64,000 bases of DNA from the NCBI GenBank assembly GCA_031732755.1, contig JAVMKI010000059.1:1-64000 (forward strand), read 5' to 3'. A program made the translations under genes and the position numbers. Position 1 is the first letter of the stretch. The number at the start of each line of letters is the position of its first letter. Below the pieces are notes generated by a model. The model worked only from the letters and a program-made list of their open reading frames with translations. It did no database searches and was not told the DNA's origin. Origin of the DNA: Contendibacter sp031732755. Its GTDB lineage: Bacteria; Pseudomonadota; Gammaproteobacteria; Competibacterales; Competibacteraceae. Below, one piece after another: positions 17,066-25,846 of the stretch.

Positions 17066-20000
17066 TGACCTTTCAAAACTTTCTCTGCTGGAAGCCTGAA
17101 ATAGTTCATGAAGTCATTAATCCAGATGCAGAGGCGGTTCCAGAAGAAATATTCCTCGCAATTCATACAGATTATCCTTTACTAATCTCTGATCAAGGTA
17201 GCGCTCTCATGACAATGAGCGCATATAATTTTCTGCATCAACATTTTCTCGATGAAAGTCGTGGCGATTATGTACAAACGATGGTCCTCGGCAAATCGGG
17301 TTCAGGCAAGTCGCACTTTATCCAATGGATGCGTCTGAATATTCCTAAGAGCGATGATACTTATATCTTCTCTATTCCTAAGGCGCGTACCAGTCTGCGA
17401 ACTATTGTTGAACGTATTGTTGAGTTATTACCAATAGACTTGGCCGAACCTTATCGTGAAGAGCTAAAAAATTCAGATCCAATTACTTTAAATGAACGAG
17501 GCAAAATTGATAAGCTATTAGACTCGTTAGCTCTTGCAATCAGTCAGGATCAGTCATCAAATATTGATGAAGAGGAACTAGAAATATATCTGATAGAAAA
17601 TATTCCAAATATTTTTCGAGACCCTTATTTACGCCAGTCTTATTTTACGATTAATAATCCTCTTATCAACGGCTTGGTTAATCATGTTTTCAGCAATAGT
17701 TCTGTGAACATTAGGGCAGAAAGTCGACGGGAATTCAGCACGGTTGATATCCATCTTGGTGGTCGCAATTATGCAGATGCTGCTGCACCTACTCAGGAGG
17801 TGTTGGATGTTATAGGAGACGGCCAAGGATCACCTGCTTTCGATTTAGCGCTCAAAATTATCAATCGTAACCTTGACAAAGCCCTGACACTGACGCTCAG
17901 CCTGACCCCACAACGATTGATCGGCATGATGACCGATCTACGTAAGCATTTATACGCACAGGGTAAGCGTTTGATCCTCCTTGTCGAAGATTTAGCCCTG
18001 CTCCAAGGCATAGACAATGCACTTTTGTTGGCATTGACAACCGCTGGCCGACAGGGTAGCGAACGTCTTTGTGAATTGCGATGGGCGGCTGCTGTCACTA
18101 CCGGTTATTATGACCGGCTGGAAGATTCAGCTCGTACTCGGCTAACATTTCGAATTGAAATGGATCGACCAGGCAGTGAATCCAAAAATTTAATCGGTAG
18201 AACAGGTTTGGCGAAATTTGCAGCCCGCTATCTGAATGCGGTACGTGTCGGTCCAGAAAAGCTTCAAGATTGGCATAATCGACTGCAACCCCATGAAAAT
18301 GCTACTCCTCCAAATGCTTGTGACAATTGTGCTTATCGAACTATTTGTCATGAGGGGTTTGGGGCCTTTGAAGGATATGGCCTTTATCCATTCAACAAAG
18401 AAGCCTTATGGAATATGGCTCGTCGAGCGGACAATAATTTGGAACAATGTTTCATACCCCGCCGTTTTTTGACCACTGTCTTACGCCGCACCCTGCATGG
18501 CCATGCAGAATCGCTTGCTATCGGACAATTTCCACCAGCAGTGCTTTTGGATGAAATTGGTGGATACTCTATATTTAGTACAGAAGACCGGCAAAATCTG
18601 GCAAGTCTTGATCCTATTAATCATGGTCGGCGCCGGACATTGATCGAACTCTGGTATGGGCAAGGTCGGATCGTCAATCTGCATCCTGCCTTACATCAAG
18701 CTTTCGGCTTACCCCAACTACAGAATGTCGAATTACCCTCTCCATTAGTAAATGAGTCTCCAGTACCACCACAACCACCACGCGGATTAGGTGATCAACC
18801 ACCACCTAACCCTGACCGTGTCTATCTTGATCGCTGGGCACAGGGTGGTGAAATGCCAGAAACAATGGCCAGTAAATTACGGCAAGCGCTTTTTGATACC
18901 TTTTGGGATTATATCGATTGGGATGCCTTAAAGATTGATCGTTCCTCTGTTGCTGGACGAACAGGCGCTAAACCTTTTGCACAGCTTAGCTTTCGCTTCC
19001 GCCAACAAACTACTACGCCCAATATTCCACCTGTGAATATTTTACTGCCTTTAGAAGACGACCGTAGCGATTTCGAAAGAACTACTATTGCTTTAGGTGG
19101 GCTCTTACAATTTCGCAACCTTGGGCACTGGGATTTTCCAAAAGGAGATATTGCACTAGCAAACTTTCTTGAATGTTTGCAGGGTTGGTCAAAAAGAATT
19201 ATAGAGCAGTTAAACGCTTTACCTAAATATCAGCAAGATTGGGATTCTGGCCAAGCTGCAGTGGAATTGTTGGCTATTGGTAGATTACTAACTGGTACTA
19301 AACCAGAGGATATTAATCCAAACACTATTATTTCACTAGAACTATTACCTCAAGTTTCAATGAAAAGCCGCGAGCTAGATAATCTTGTTAGCCGATTATC
19401 TAGGGATCAGATAAGCTTACAGAGGCTAGTTCAGGCTATCTACTCAGGTAAGAAAGGTGGTCAGAAAGGAAGATTTATCTACCCAGAACCTATTTTGAAA
19501 GTAATTAAAAAATTACGACGTTCTAAATGGGATTTGCTGCAATCACCTCCTGCGAAAACTCCTAATCCGTTTGGTACAATAACTGATTCGTATAACAGAA
19601 TTAAGAATAATCTCAATAAAGCTGTTTACGCCGAGGTAGAAGCGCGAAAGAAATGGTATATCGAGGTCACTGCTCATCTTTCACCTGATGAAAACGCCAA
19701 AGAGATTAGTGAAAAAATTACCGCAGCCCGTAATGCTATGATCAAATTAGGCATACCAGGCTCTAATATTGATGATTTTGATAACATTCAGAGAGGATTC
19801 CGTAATGCTCGTCTGGATCAGTTGCTTACAGCCAATACTTTTACAGAAAATTACGAAGGTAATGAGGTACTTCCTAAGTTTGCATCTTCTCGTAAGGATT
19901 CGATGGATAAGGTGGATGTCTTTATGAGAGAAGCACATAAAATGATAACTAGAGGTGAACAGGGTTTAGCCAACCGGCGTACTGAGTATGGATCAGCTAT

Positions 20001-20076
20001 ACAACCTCTCACAGAAGTGCAGACGCGTATTAAATCGATACTTTCGAGTTTGAGCACCACGCTAGAGGTATTCTAA
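17065..20076 (+). CDS. dpdH: DpdH, large ATP-binding protein
   Basis: A 1003-aa protein with a P-loop GKSGSGKSHFIQW (~76-88) and a likely Walker B LILLVEDLALL (~303-313), so it is an AAA/STAND-like ATPase. A zinc-finger-like CDNCAYRTIC sits at ~418-427. The C-terminal third is highly charged and helical, probably coiled coil (~830-990). DpdH is a restriction-side component of the family; its mechanism is not established. It is joined to dpdG and dpdI by TAATG overlaps. It is the most AT-rich gene of the operon. Confidence 0.82.
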   Translation: MTFQNFLCWKPEIVHEVINPDAEAVPEEIFLAIHTDYPLLISDQGSALMTMSAYNFLHQHFLDESRGDYVQTMVLGKSGSGKSHFIQWMRLNIPKSDDTYIFSIPKARTSLRTIVERIVELLPIDLAEPYREELKNSDPITLNERGKIDKLLDSLALAISQDQSSNIDEEELEIYLIENIPNIFRDPYLRQSYFTINNPLINGLVNHVFSNSSVNIRAESRREFSTVDIHLGGRNYADAAAPTQEVLDVIGDGQGSPAFDLALKIINRNLDKALTLTLSLTPQRLIGMMTDLRKHLYAQGKRLILLVEDLALLQGIDNALLLALTTAGRQGSERLCELRWAAAVTTGYYDRLEDSARTRLTFRIEMDRPGSESKNLIGRTGLAKFAARYLNAVRVGPEKLQDWHNRLQPHENATPPNACDNCAYRTICHEGFGAFEGYGLYPFNKEALWNMARRADNNLEQCFIPRRFLTTVLRRTLHGHAESLAIGQFPPAVLLDEIGGYSIFSTEDRQNLASLDPINHGRRRTLIELWYGQGRIVNLHPALHQAFGLPQLQNVELPSPLVNESPVPPQPPRGLGDQPPPNPDRVYLDRWAQGGEMPETMASKLRQALFDTFWDYIDWDALKIDRSSVAGRTGAKPFAQLSFRFRQQTTTPNIPPVNILLPLEDDRSDFERTTIALGGLLQFRNLGHWDFPKGDIALANFLECLQGWSKRIIEQLNALPKYQQDWDSGQAAVELLAIGRLLTGTKPEDINPNTIISLELLPQVSMKSRELDNLVSRLSRDQISLQRLVQAIYSGKKGGQKGRFIYPEPILKVIKKLRRSKWDLLQSPPAKTPNPFGTITDSYNRIKNNLNKAVYAEVEARKKWYIEVTAHLSPDENAKEISEKITAARNAMIKLGIPGSNIDDFDNIQRGFRNARLDQLLTANTFTENYEGNEVLPKFASSRKDSMDKVDVFMREAHKMITRGEQGLANRRTEYGSAIQPLTEVQTRIKSILSSLSTTLEVF

Positions 20077-20801
20077 TGACTTTACTGAAACGTGCTGGTC
20101 AACTTGTTGACGAATTGGAACAACTTGAGGTATCCAGGCGGTTAGCGGAAAATGTTCGGGGCTTCAACACACGAGCAATCGAACTCGAACAAGCGTTTCA
20201 GGCTTTTTCCAAACTAGAAAAGCTAGTAAATGTCTTTCGTAGCCGAAGCATTTCACTCACCTTGAGCATGGATTTAACTAACCTGCGTCAGACATTATTA
20301 ACTATTGTATCAGCTTATGAAAATGATCCTGAAACTCTGCTGAAACCCGATAATACACTAACGAAAACATTCTGGAATCCTCTGAAAAATTATCCCAACC
20401 AGATTAGCCTAGACTTGGAACTGAGTTGGAAGAGATATGCGCAAAATCTTCTACCTCGACTGGATAATGAATTACTAGGCATCTTTGAAAAACTACCCTC
20501 TACCCGCGCGCAAGTTAGAAATATCTGCCAACTACAACAACAAGCACAACAACTAGCTGTATACCTTCCTTCAGGCGATGACGATATCCAGAAATTCGTC
20601 AATCTTAGCAATGGCATCAGACAAAGTTGGCAGAATCTAGAAGCCACCGAAATTTCTCCTGCAGTGATGGATTTCCTGAAAGCAGCCTGCAGTGCTGGCG
20701 CCTCGCTTGATCTATTCACTGATGAAGTAAGACAGTGGTTGAGCGAACACCGATTAATTCAAGCTTTTTCCATCTCCTTGGCATCAATATCCTGGAATTG
20801 A
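20076..20801 (+). CDS. dpdI: DpdI
   Basis: A 241-aa, almost wholly helical protein with heptad-like segments (AGQLVDELEQLEVSRRLAENV, first 20 residues cited in part; AFQAFSKLEKLVNVFRSRS). No catalytic motif is visible. In dpd clusters a short protein of this kind always sits between the DpdH ATPase and the DpdJ helicase, and it may be a structural partner of DpdH, whose C-terminus is also coiled-coil-like. Identity is inferred from order and size. It is AT-rich like dpdG and dpdH. Confidence 0.7.
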   Translation: MTLLKRAGQLVDELEQLEVSRRLAENVRGFNTRAIELEQAFQAFSKLEKLVNVFRSRSISLTLSMDLTNLRQTLLTIVSAYENDPETLLKPDNTLTKTFWNPLKNYPNQISLDLELSWKRYAQNLLPRLDNELLGIFEKLPSTRAQVRNICQLQQQAQQLAVYLPSGDDDIQKFVNLSNGIRQSWQNLEATEISPAVMDFLKAACSAGASLDLFTDEVRQWLSEHRLIQAFSISLASISWN

Positions 20802-20804
20802 GTC

Positions 20805-23800
20805 ATGGCCGAAAGTATTCTCGACCAACTGCTATTCCGCATCGAGGAGATCGAGGCTCGCTCGCTGATCTGGGGCTATGTGGATGGATCACTATCTCCG
20901 CAGGATGTATGCCAACTGGCGCAGGAAATCGCTCCTGGCGAGGATCCCGACGACCTGATTGAGGATTTGATTGACCGACGCTTGCTATTCGAGATTAGCG
21001 ATGACAGTCTGCGCTCCCGCTTCGCCGAGGGGGTGCGCCTGTTCGCCCGGTTGCGGCAACTGTTTCGCCATCGCCCATGGCAGACGGCCCCCCGCTTGGT
21101 GTCTGATTTCCGAGTTGATCTACGGCCCCGGCGCTACCCCGACCGCGATCCCAACCGCCGTGGCCGGAAACCCAGTGTAGTTTTGCAAGATTTGCAGCAG
21201 GTTTGTTCACTTTCCTCGCTACAGCGCGGCATCTGGCAAGCATTGACTTGCTCTGATGGTCAAGAACTGGGGTTGGCGGTTTTTCAGGAAGAAGCCTGCC
21301 GTGCCCTCCTGACACCCGGTAGACGGCGGGGCGTGATCGTCACAGCCGGCACCGGCAGTGGTAAAACTCTGGCGTTCTACCTACCGGCTTTTCTGCAATT
21401 GGCCGAACTGTTGGGAGATGGAAGCCCGTGGGTGAAAGCGCTGGCCATTTATCCCCGCACCGAATTGCTACGTGACCAACTAAGCGAATGCCTGCGTATG
21501 GCCCGCCGAGTTGCCGACAAGCTCCACGCGACTAGCCGGCGCGGGTTTACCCTCGGCGCGCTCTATCAGGCCGTCCCCTATGACGCCTCCGACCAGTCGC
21601 TTACACAAGCCGGATGGAAACCGTTGCGCAACGGCGACTGGCTATGTCCGATCCTGCTCTGCCCCAATACCGGCGATGAACTGCTGTGGGCTAAAGCCGA
21701 CCGGCAGGCCGGAATCGAGCGCTTGGTGCGATGCCATAACCGGGCTGTGGCTGTGGAGGCCAGTGAATTGATCCTGACCCGGCGCCGGCTCTTAGAGCAA
21801 CCCCCGGACATACTGTTTAGTACAGTGGAGATGCTCAACCGCCGACTCTCCGATACCACTGTGCGCCGGTTGTTTGGCATTGGCCAGCCCCCCAGTCGCC
21901 GCCCGCCACTCATGCTACTCGACGAAGTACATACCTACACGGGCACGGCGGGTGCCCATGCAGGCTTGGTCCTGCGGCGCTGGCAACATGCGCTGAATGC
22001 CCCAGTGACCTTCGTTGGTCTGTCAGCGACGCTGGAAGACGCGCCACTGTTCTTCGCTGCTCTGACTGGCATCGACCCTAATCGCATCACCCTGGTGGAG
22101 CCACGCACCGAGGACATGGTGGAGGAAGCCGCTGAGTATCAACTCATCCTGCGCGGCGACCCGGCGGCGCGAACCAGTCTGTTGTCAACCACCATCCAGA
22201 CGCTCATGTTGCTTGGCCGACTGATGGATCCGGCGGCCGGCGCTTTATCCCAAGGTCGCATCGGTCAGCGGCTGTTTGCCTTCACGGATGATCTGGACAT
22301 CATCAACCGTTTGTTCGACAACTTTCGAGATGCCGAAGGTTACGATTTGTTTGGCCAGCCACACCACGCGCCCTTAGCCGAGTTGCGCGCCGCCCAAGCA
22401 GATCCCTTGTTGCCTTTGCGCCAACTTGATGGCCAGCGCTGGCGACTGTGCGAATGGCTAGGACGTCCACTCACTACCCGGTTGGCCGTCTCCCGTACTA
22501 CCTCGCAAGACCGCGGTGTCAACCGCGACGCCGATGTTATCGTTGCCAGTGCCGCTCTTGAAGTCGGGTTCAATGACCCTCGGGTCGGAGCCGTAGTACA
22601 GCATAAGGCTCCCCGCGACTGGGCCTCGTTTCTCCAGCGCAAGGGCCGTGCCGGGCGCACTCGCAGTATGCGGCCGTGGACCGTGACCGTGCTATCGGAC
22701 TACGGTCGTGACCGCCTGACCTATCAAAGCTACGAACAACTGTTTGATCCCTCACTGCCGCCGCAGGTCTTACCGATCCGCAATCCCTACTTGTTGCGGA
22801 TGCAGGCTGCCATGGCACTGCTGGACTGGCTAACGCAGGGCTTACCCGCCGGGGTCAGCGGAAATGCTTGGCATCACCTCGCTAGCCCCGAGGGCGCCGC
22901 GCGCAATACAGCTTTCATCAGCCATACCATTAAGCGATTGGCCGAGGTACTCCAAGTGGAAACGCCAGCGTTCGCTGCCTTGCGCAGTCACTTGATCGTT
23001 GCGTTGCAATTGGATGAGGCAACAGCCGATGAAGTGTTGTGGTCACCACCCCGTTCGTTGATGCTGGAAGCTATCCCAACCCTGCTGCGCCGCTTGCATC
23101 GCAACTGGGAGGTAGCATTCCCCGAGCCGGGTGGCAGCCCACACGATTACCACACTGACACGCCTCTGCCAGAATTTATCCCGGCCAACCTGTTCAGCGA
23201 CCTCAACCTGCCGGAAGTCACCCTGCACATCCCTCCGCCCTGGCAGGGTGCTGATCCGCAGCAGGAAACCATGCCGTTGGTGCAGGCCATGAACCAGATG
23301 GTACCGGGACGGGTCAGCCGGCGGTTCGCCTATCAGCGCGGCGCGTTACACCACTGGATTGCGATTGACCCTTACGAGGAAACGCAAGATTTATCCATCG
23401 ACCGCTACAGCAATATGCGTGAGTATGTCGAGACGGTCGTCGATGCCCAAGGAGCCGTGCCGGTCCTTCGTCCTTGGACCATCGTGCTGGACCAATTGCG
23501 CCTGCCGCAGGTCTTACCCACCTCGAATGCTCGCTTGGACTGGCAATCCCGCCTCGTCGAGCACGGTGCGCCGATTGCGGTTGCACCCTCACCCCGTAGT
23601 CGTTGGGCGGAATTGATCACCGATTTGAGCTTGTACCTCAATGCCTATGGTGGCTATGCGCACGTGCTGCGCTATGCGCGTACCGCTAGCGCGTCGATCC
23701 TGTTACAAGATGGTAGCCGCACCTTGGCCGAAGTGCGCTTCGTCCAAGACGCAAACCCCGTCGCTGTTGGCTTTGCAATCAGCGTCGATGGCATTCGGCT

Positions 23801-25319
23801 CACCTTTCGGCTACCACCCGCCCAGATTTTGGCGCAAGCAACCTTGCCGCCGGCTTTGCGGGCCGCTTGCCGGACCGCGTACTACCGCTGGCGCGTGCTC
23901 AGTGATGAGCAATTGCCAGCTTCCGTATCCGTGTTTGAACGGGAATGGCTGCATCGGGTGTATCTGGCGACGGCGATCCGCGTCTGGCTGGCCCACCCGC
24001 ATCCCAACCTGCTGGCTGCCGCGCAGACCTTGACCGACGCCGACTTCCAGGCGGCATTCAACGCGCTGTTTACCGATCAGGACGTGATTCATGTTCCGCT
24101 GACGCCCGATCAACCCGATACCGACGACGAGGATGAATCGGACGAGCTTGCCCAACCGGATGCACCCACGCCACCCCGCCACGGCCGTTTGACTCAGCAA
24201 CTGCAAGCCCTGCTGGCGAAACCGGCAATTTGTAGCCGTCTGTACGCCGCGCTGGAAGCCACCGAAAACCCAACGGATGCTACCTGGGGCCTCTGGTTGC
24301 GCCGCCGCCTGCACGAGACGCTGACCCAGGCGAGCCTGCTGGCCTGTCGGCAATTGATGGCCACGCGCGCTGGCGCTGACGTTTTGTTGGCTGATCCTTT
24401 GCCAATCGGTACCGAAGAACCAGCGGTGAGTTGGATTACTGAAACCACTGTGGGCGGCGCTGGCATCCTGGAAAGTCTAGCCGCCGCCATTACCGCCGAA
24501 CCCCGGTGGTGGTTCCGCGCCGTGGAAGCGGCGCTGCAACCGTCGGATTTGGAACTGGTTACTCAAGCCTTGGACCGCTTCATCGAACTGGCCCATACCG
24601 ATAGCGAGATCGCGGCGGCGACCACCCGTGTCCGAAGCGCAGTCCGTCACGCCGAACGCACGCCCCCAATGGTTGACTTGTTCGCTCAATTACAAATCCG
24701 CCGATTGCCGGTCGGCCATGCCACTGGTGTTGCACTCAATACCCGCCTGCTCCGCCATGGCATGACCACGAGGGATGATGTCCTGCTGCATGAACTGATC
24801 AGGTGGCGCTGCGACTTGGAAACGCAACTGGGTATGATGATCAGCCTCGACACTTTCTGTTATTTAGCCGCCAGCGATACTGGATATGCACCGCGCTTGC
24901 GTAATTTATGCCAGTTGCCCAACGCCGACCCCAATACCTTGATGAAGGCCTTGAACGGCGTCCTATGGGCGCAAAGCGCGGAATTGCGTCAGCGGGCACT
25001 CGAAAGCTATCACCCGTTCCGCGCGTCCTTTACCACCGATCCCGAACTGGCACGTGTCCTGCTGTTGGAAGAGGAACTGGAAACCATCAGCTTAAACACC
25101 GACAATTGGCTCGAACATGTCTGCGCTGCGCTCGGACATAGTGGTCATTGCCGATTACAAACCGGAATCGCTCACGCCAAAGCATTGCGGCAAGCTGTGA
25201 TCCGCCTACAGGCGCAACCGATAGACATCGACTATCTACAATTTTACGCGGTTGTCGAGCGCTATGAGGCCACAGCAGAAGCCATAGCGGTGATACTGGG
25301 GATAGAAGAACAATGGTAA
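20805..25319 (+). CDS. dpdJ: DpdJ, very large SF2 helicase
   Basis: A 1504-aa DExH helicase. Motif I is TAGTGSGKTLAF (~178-189), the DEVH box is LLDEVHTYTG (~370-379), and motif III is LSATLED (~405). The second RecA domain has ASAALEVGFND (~584) and FLQRKGRAGRTR (~609-620), which resemble Lhr/MrfA-type helicases. About 900 further residues, with an acidic linker near 1105 (DTDDEDESDE), have no named domain. It is a restriction-side protein in Dpd. It starts 3 bases after dpdI and its end overlaps dpdK by 7. Composition returns to GC-rich here. Confidence 0.88.
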   Translation: MAESILDQLLFRIEEIEARSLIWGYVDGSLSPQDVCQLAQEIAPGEDPDDLIEDLIDRRLLFEISDDSLRSRFAEGVRLFARLRQLFRHRPWQTAPRLVSDFRVDLRPRRYPDRDPNRRGRKPSVVLQDLQQVCSLSSLQRGIWQALTCSDGQELGLAVFQEEACRALLTPGRRRGVIVTAGTGSGKTLAFYLPAFLQLAELLGDGSPWVKALAIYPRTELLRDQLSECLRMARRVADKLHATSRRGFTLGALYQAVPYDASDQSLTQAGWKPLRNGDWLCPILLCPNTGDELLWAKADRQAGIERLVRCHNRAVAVEASELILTRRRLLEQPPDILFSTVEMLNRRLSDTTVRRLFGIGQPPSRRPPLMLLDEVHTYTGTAGAHAGLVLRRWQHALNAPVTFVGLSATLEDAPLFFAALTGIDPNRITLVEPRTEDMVEEAAEYQLILRGDPAARTSLLSTTIQTLMLLGRLMDPAAGALSQGRIGQRLFAFTDDLDIINRLFDNFRDAEGYDLFGQPHHAPLAELRAAQADPLLPLRQLDGQRWRLCEWLGRPLTTRLAVSRTTSQDRGVNRDADVIVASAALEVGFNDPRVGAVVQHKAPRDWASFLQRKGRAGRTRSMRPWTVTVLSDYGRDRLTYQSYEQLFDPSLPPQVLPIRNPYLLRMQAAMALLDWLTQGLPAGVSGNAWHHLASPEGAARNTAFISHTIKRLAEVLQVETPAFAALRSHLIVALQLDEATADEVLWSPPRSLMLEAIPTLLRRLHRNWEVAFPEPGGSPHDYHTDTPLPEFIPANLFSDLNLPEVTLHIPPPWQGADPQQETMPLVQAMNQMVPGRVSRRFAYQRGALHHWIAIDPYEETQDLSIDRYSNMREYVETVVDAQGAVPVLRPWTIVLDQLRLPQVLPTSNARLDWQSRLVEHGAPIAVAPSPRSRWAELITDLSLYLNAYGGYAHVLRYARTASASILLQDGSRTLAEVRFVQDANPVAVGFAISVDGIRLTFRLPPAQILAQATLPPALRAACRTAYYRWRVLSDEQLPASVSVFEREWLHRVYLATAIRVWLAHPHPNLLAAAQTLTDADFQAAFNALFTDQDVIHVPLTPDQPDTDDEDESDELAQPDAPTPPRHGRLTQQLQALLAKPAICSRLYAALEATENPTDATWGLWLRRRLHETLTQASLLACRQLMATRAGADVLLADPLPIGTEEPAVSWITETTVGGAGILESLAAAITAEPRWWFRAVEAALQPSDLELVTQALDRFIELAHTDSEIAAATTRVRSAVRHAERTPPMVDLFAQLQIRRLPVGHATGVALNTRLLRHGMTTRDDVLLHELIRWRCDLETQLGMMISLDTFCYLAASDTGYAPRLRNLCQLPNADPNTLMKALNGVLWAQSAELRQRALESYHPFRASFTTDPELARVLLLEEELETISLNTDNWLEHVCAALGHSGHCRLQTGIAHAKALRQAVIRLQAQPIDIDYLQFYAVVERYEATAEAIAVILGIEEQW

Positions 25320-25846
25320 CCCAGCATACGCAACGCGATCTGGTCGGCCCGGCGCAAGCCACGGCTATCCGCAATCTGATCCAGTCCCTGTTAGTAAGCG
25401 AACTGATCCAGCCCAGTAAAACCCTATGGTTAGCTTCCGCCTGGGTTAGCGATATTGAGGTGATCGATAACACCGCGCAACAGTTTTCCGCGCTGGAACC
25501 TGACTGGACCGCGCGTCCAATCAAACTGTCGGAAGCGCTTTGCGCCATCGCGCGCCACGGTGCTGAGGTCGTGGCGATCCTGCGCGACGATCCGCACAAC
25601 CTCCCGTTTGTGGAGCGATTGCGTCGTTCACCGGAGGGCCAAAAACGGGCCATCCACTGGTTGCTGGAACCGGATTTTCACGAAAAAGGCTTGCTAGGGG
25701 ACGACTACTCACTGGACGGTTCCATGAACTTCACCTTTCGTGGCATTACCGTCAATGATGAACACCTGGTCTACCGTACCGATGCGGCTGCTGTGGCCGA
25801 ACGGCACCAAGTGATGGAAAGACGCTGGCGGGCAAAATTGACATGA
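25313..25846 (+). CDS. dpdK: DpdK, phospholipase-D-like nuclease
   Basis: A 177-aa protein with one HxK motif, DFHEKGLLGDDYSLDGSMNF (~121-139), the PLD/HKD signature with the typical downstream GSxNFT. A single-HKD protein would dimerise to form an active site, as small PLD nucleases such as Nuc do. It is the best candidate for the DNA-cutting activity of the system, although that is inference. The HxK and GSMN residues are intact. Its ATG lies within the last codons of dpdJ, and its stop overlaps the dpdD start (ATGA). Confidence 0.85.
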   Translation: MVTQHTQRDLVGPAQATAIRNLIQSLLVSELIQPSKTLWLASAWVSDIEVIDNTAQQFSALEPDWTARPIKLSEALCAIARHGAEVVAILRDDPHNLPFVERLRRSPEGQKRAIHWLLEPDFHEKGLLGDDYSLDGSMNFTFRGITVNDEHLVYRTDAAAVAERHQVMERRWRAKLT

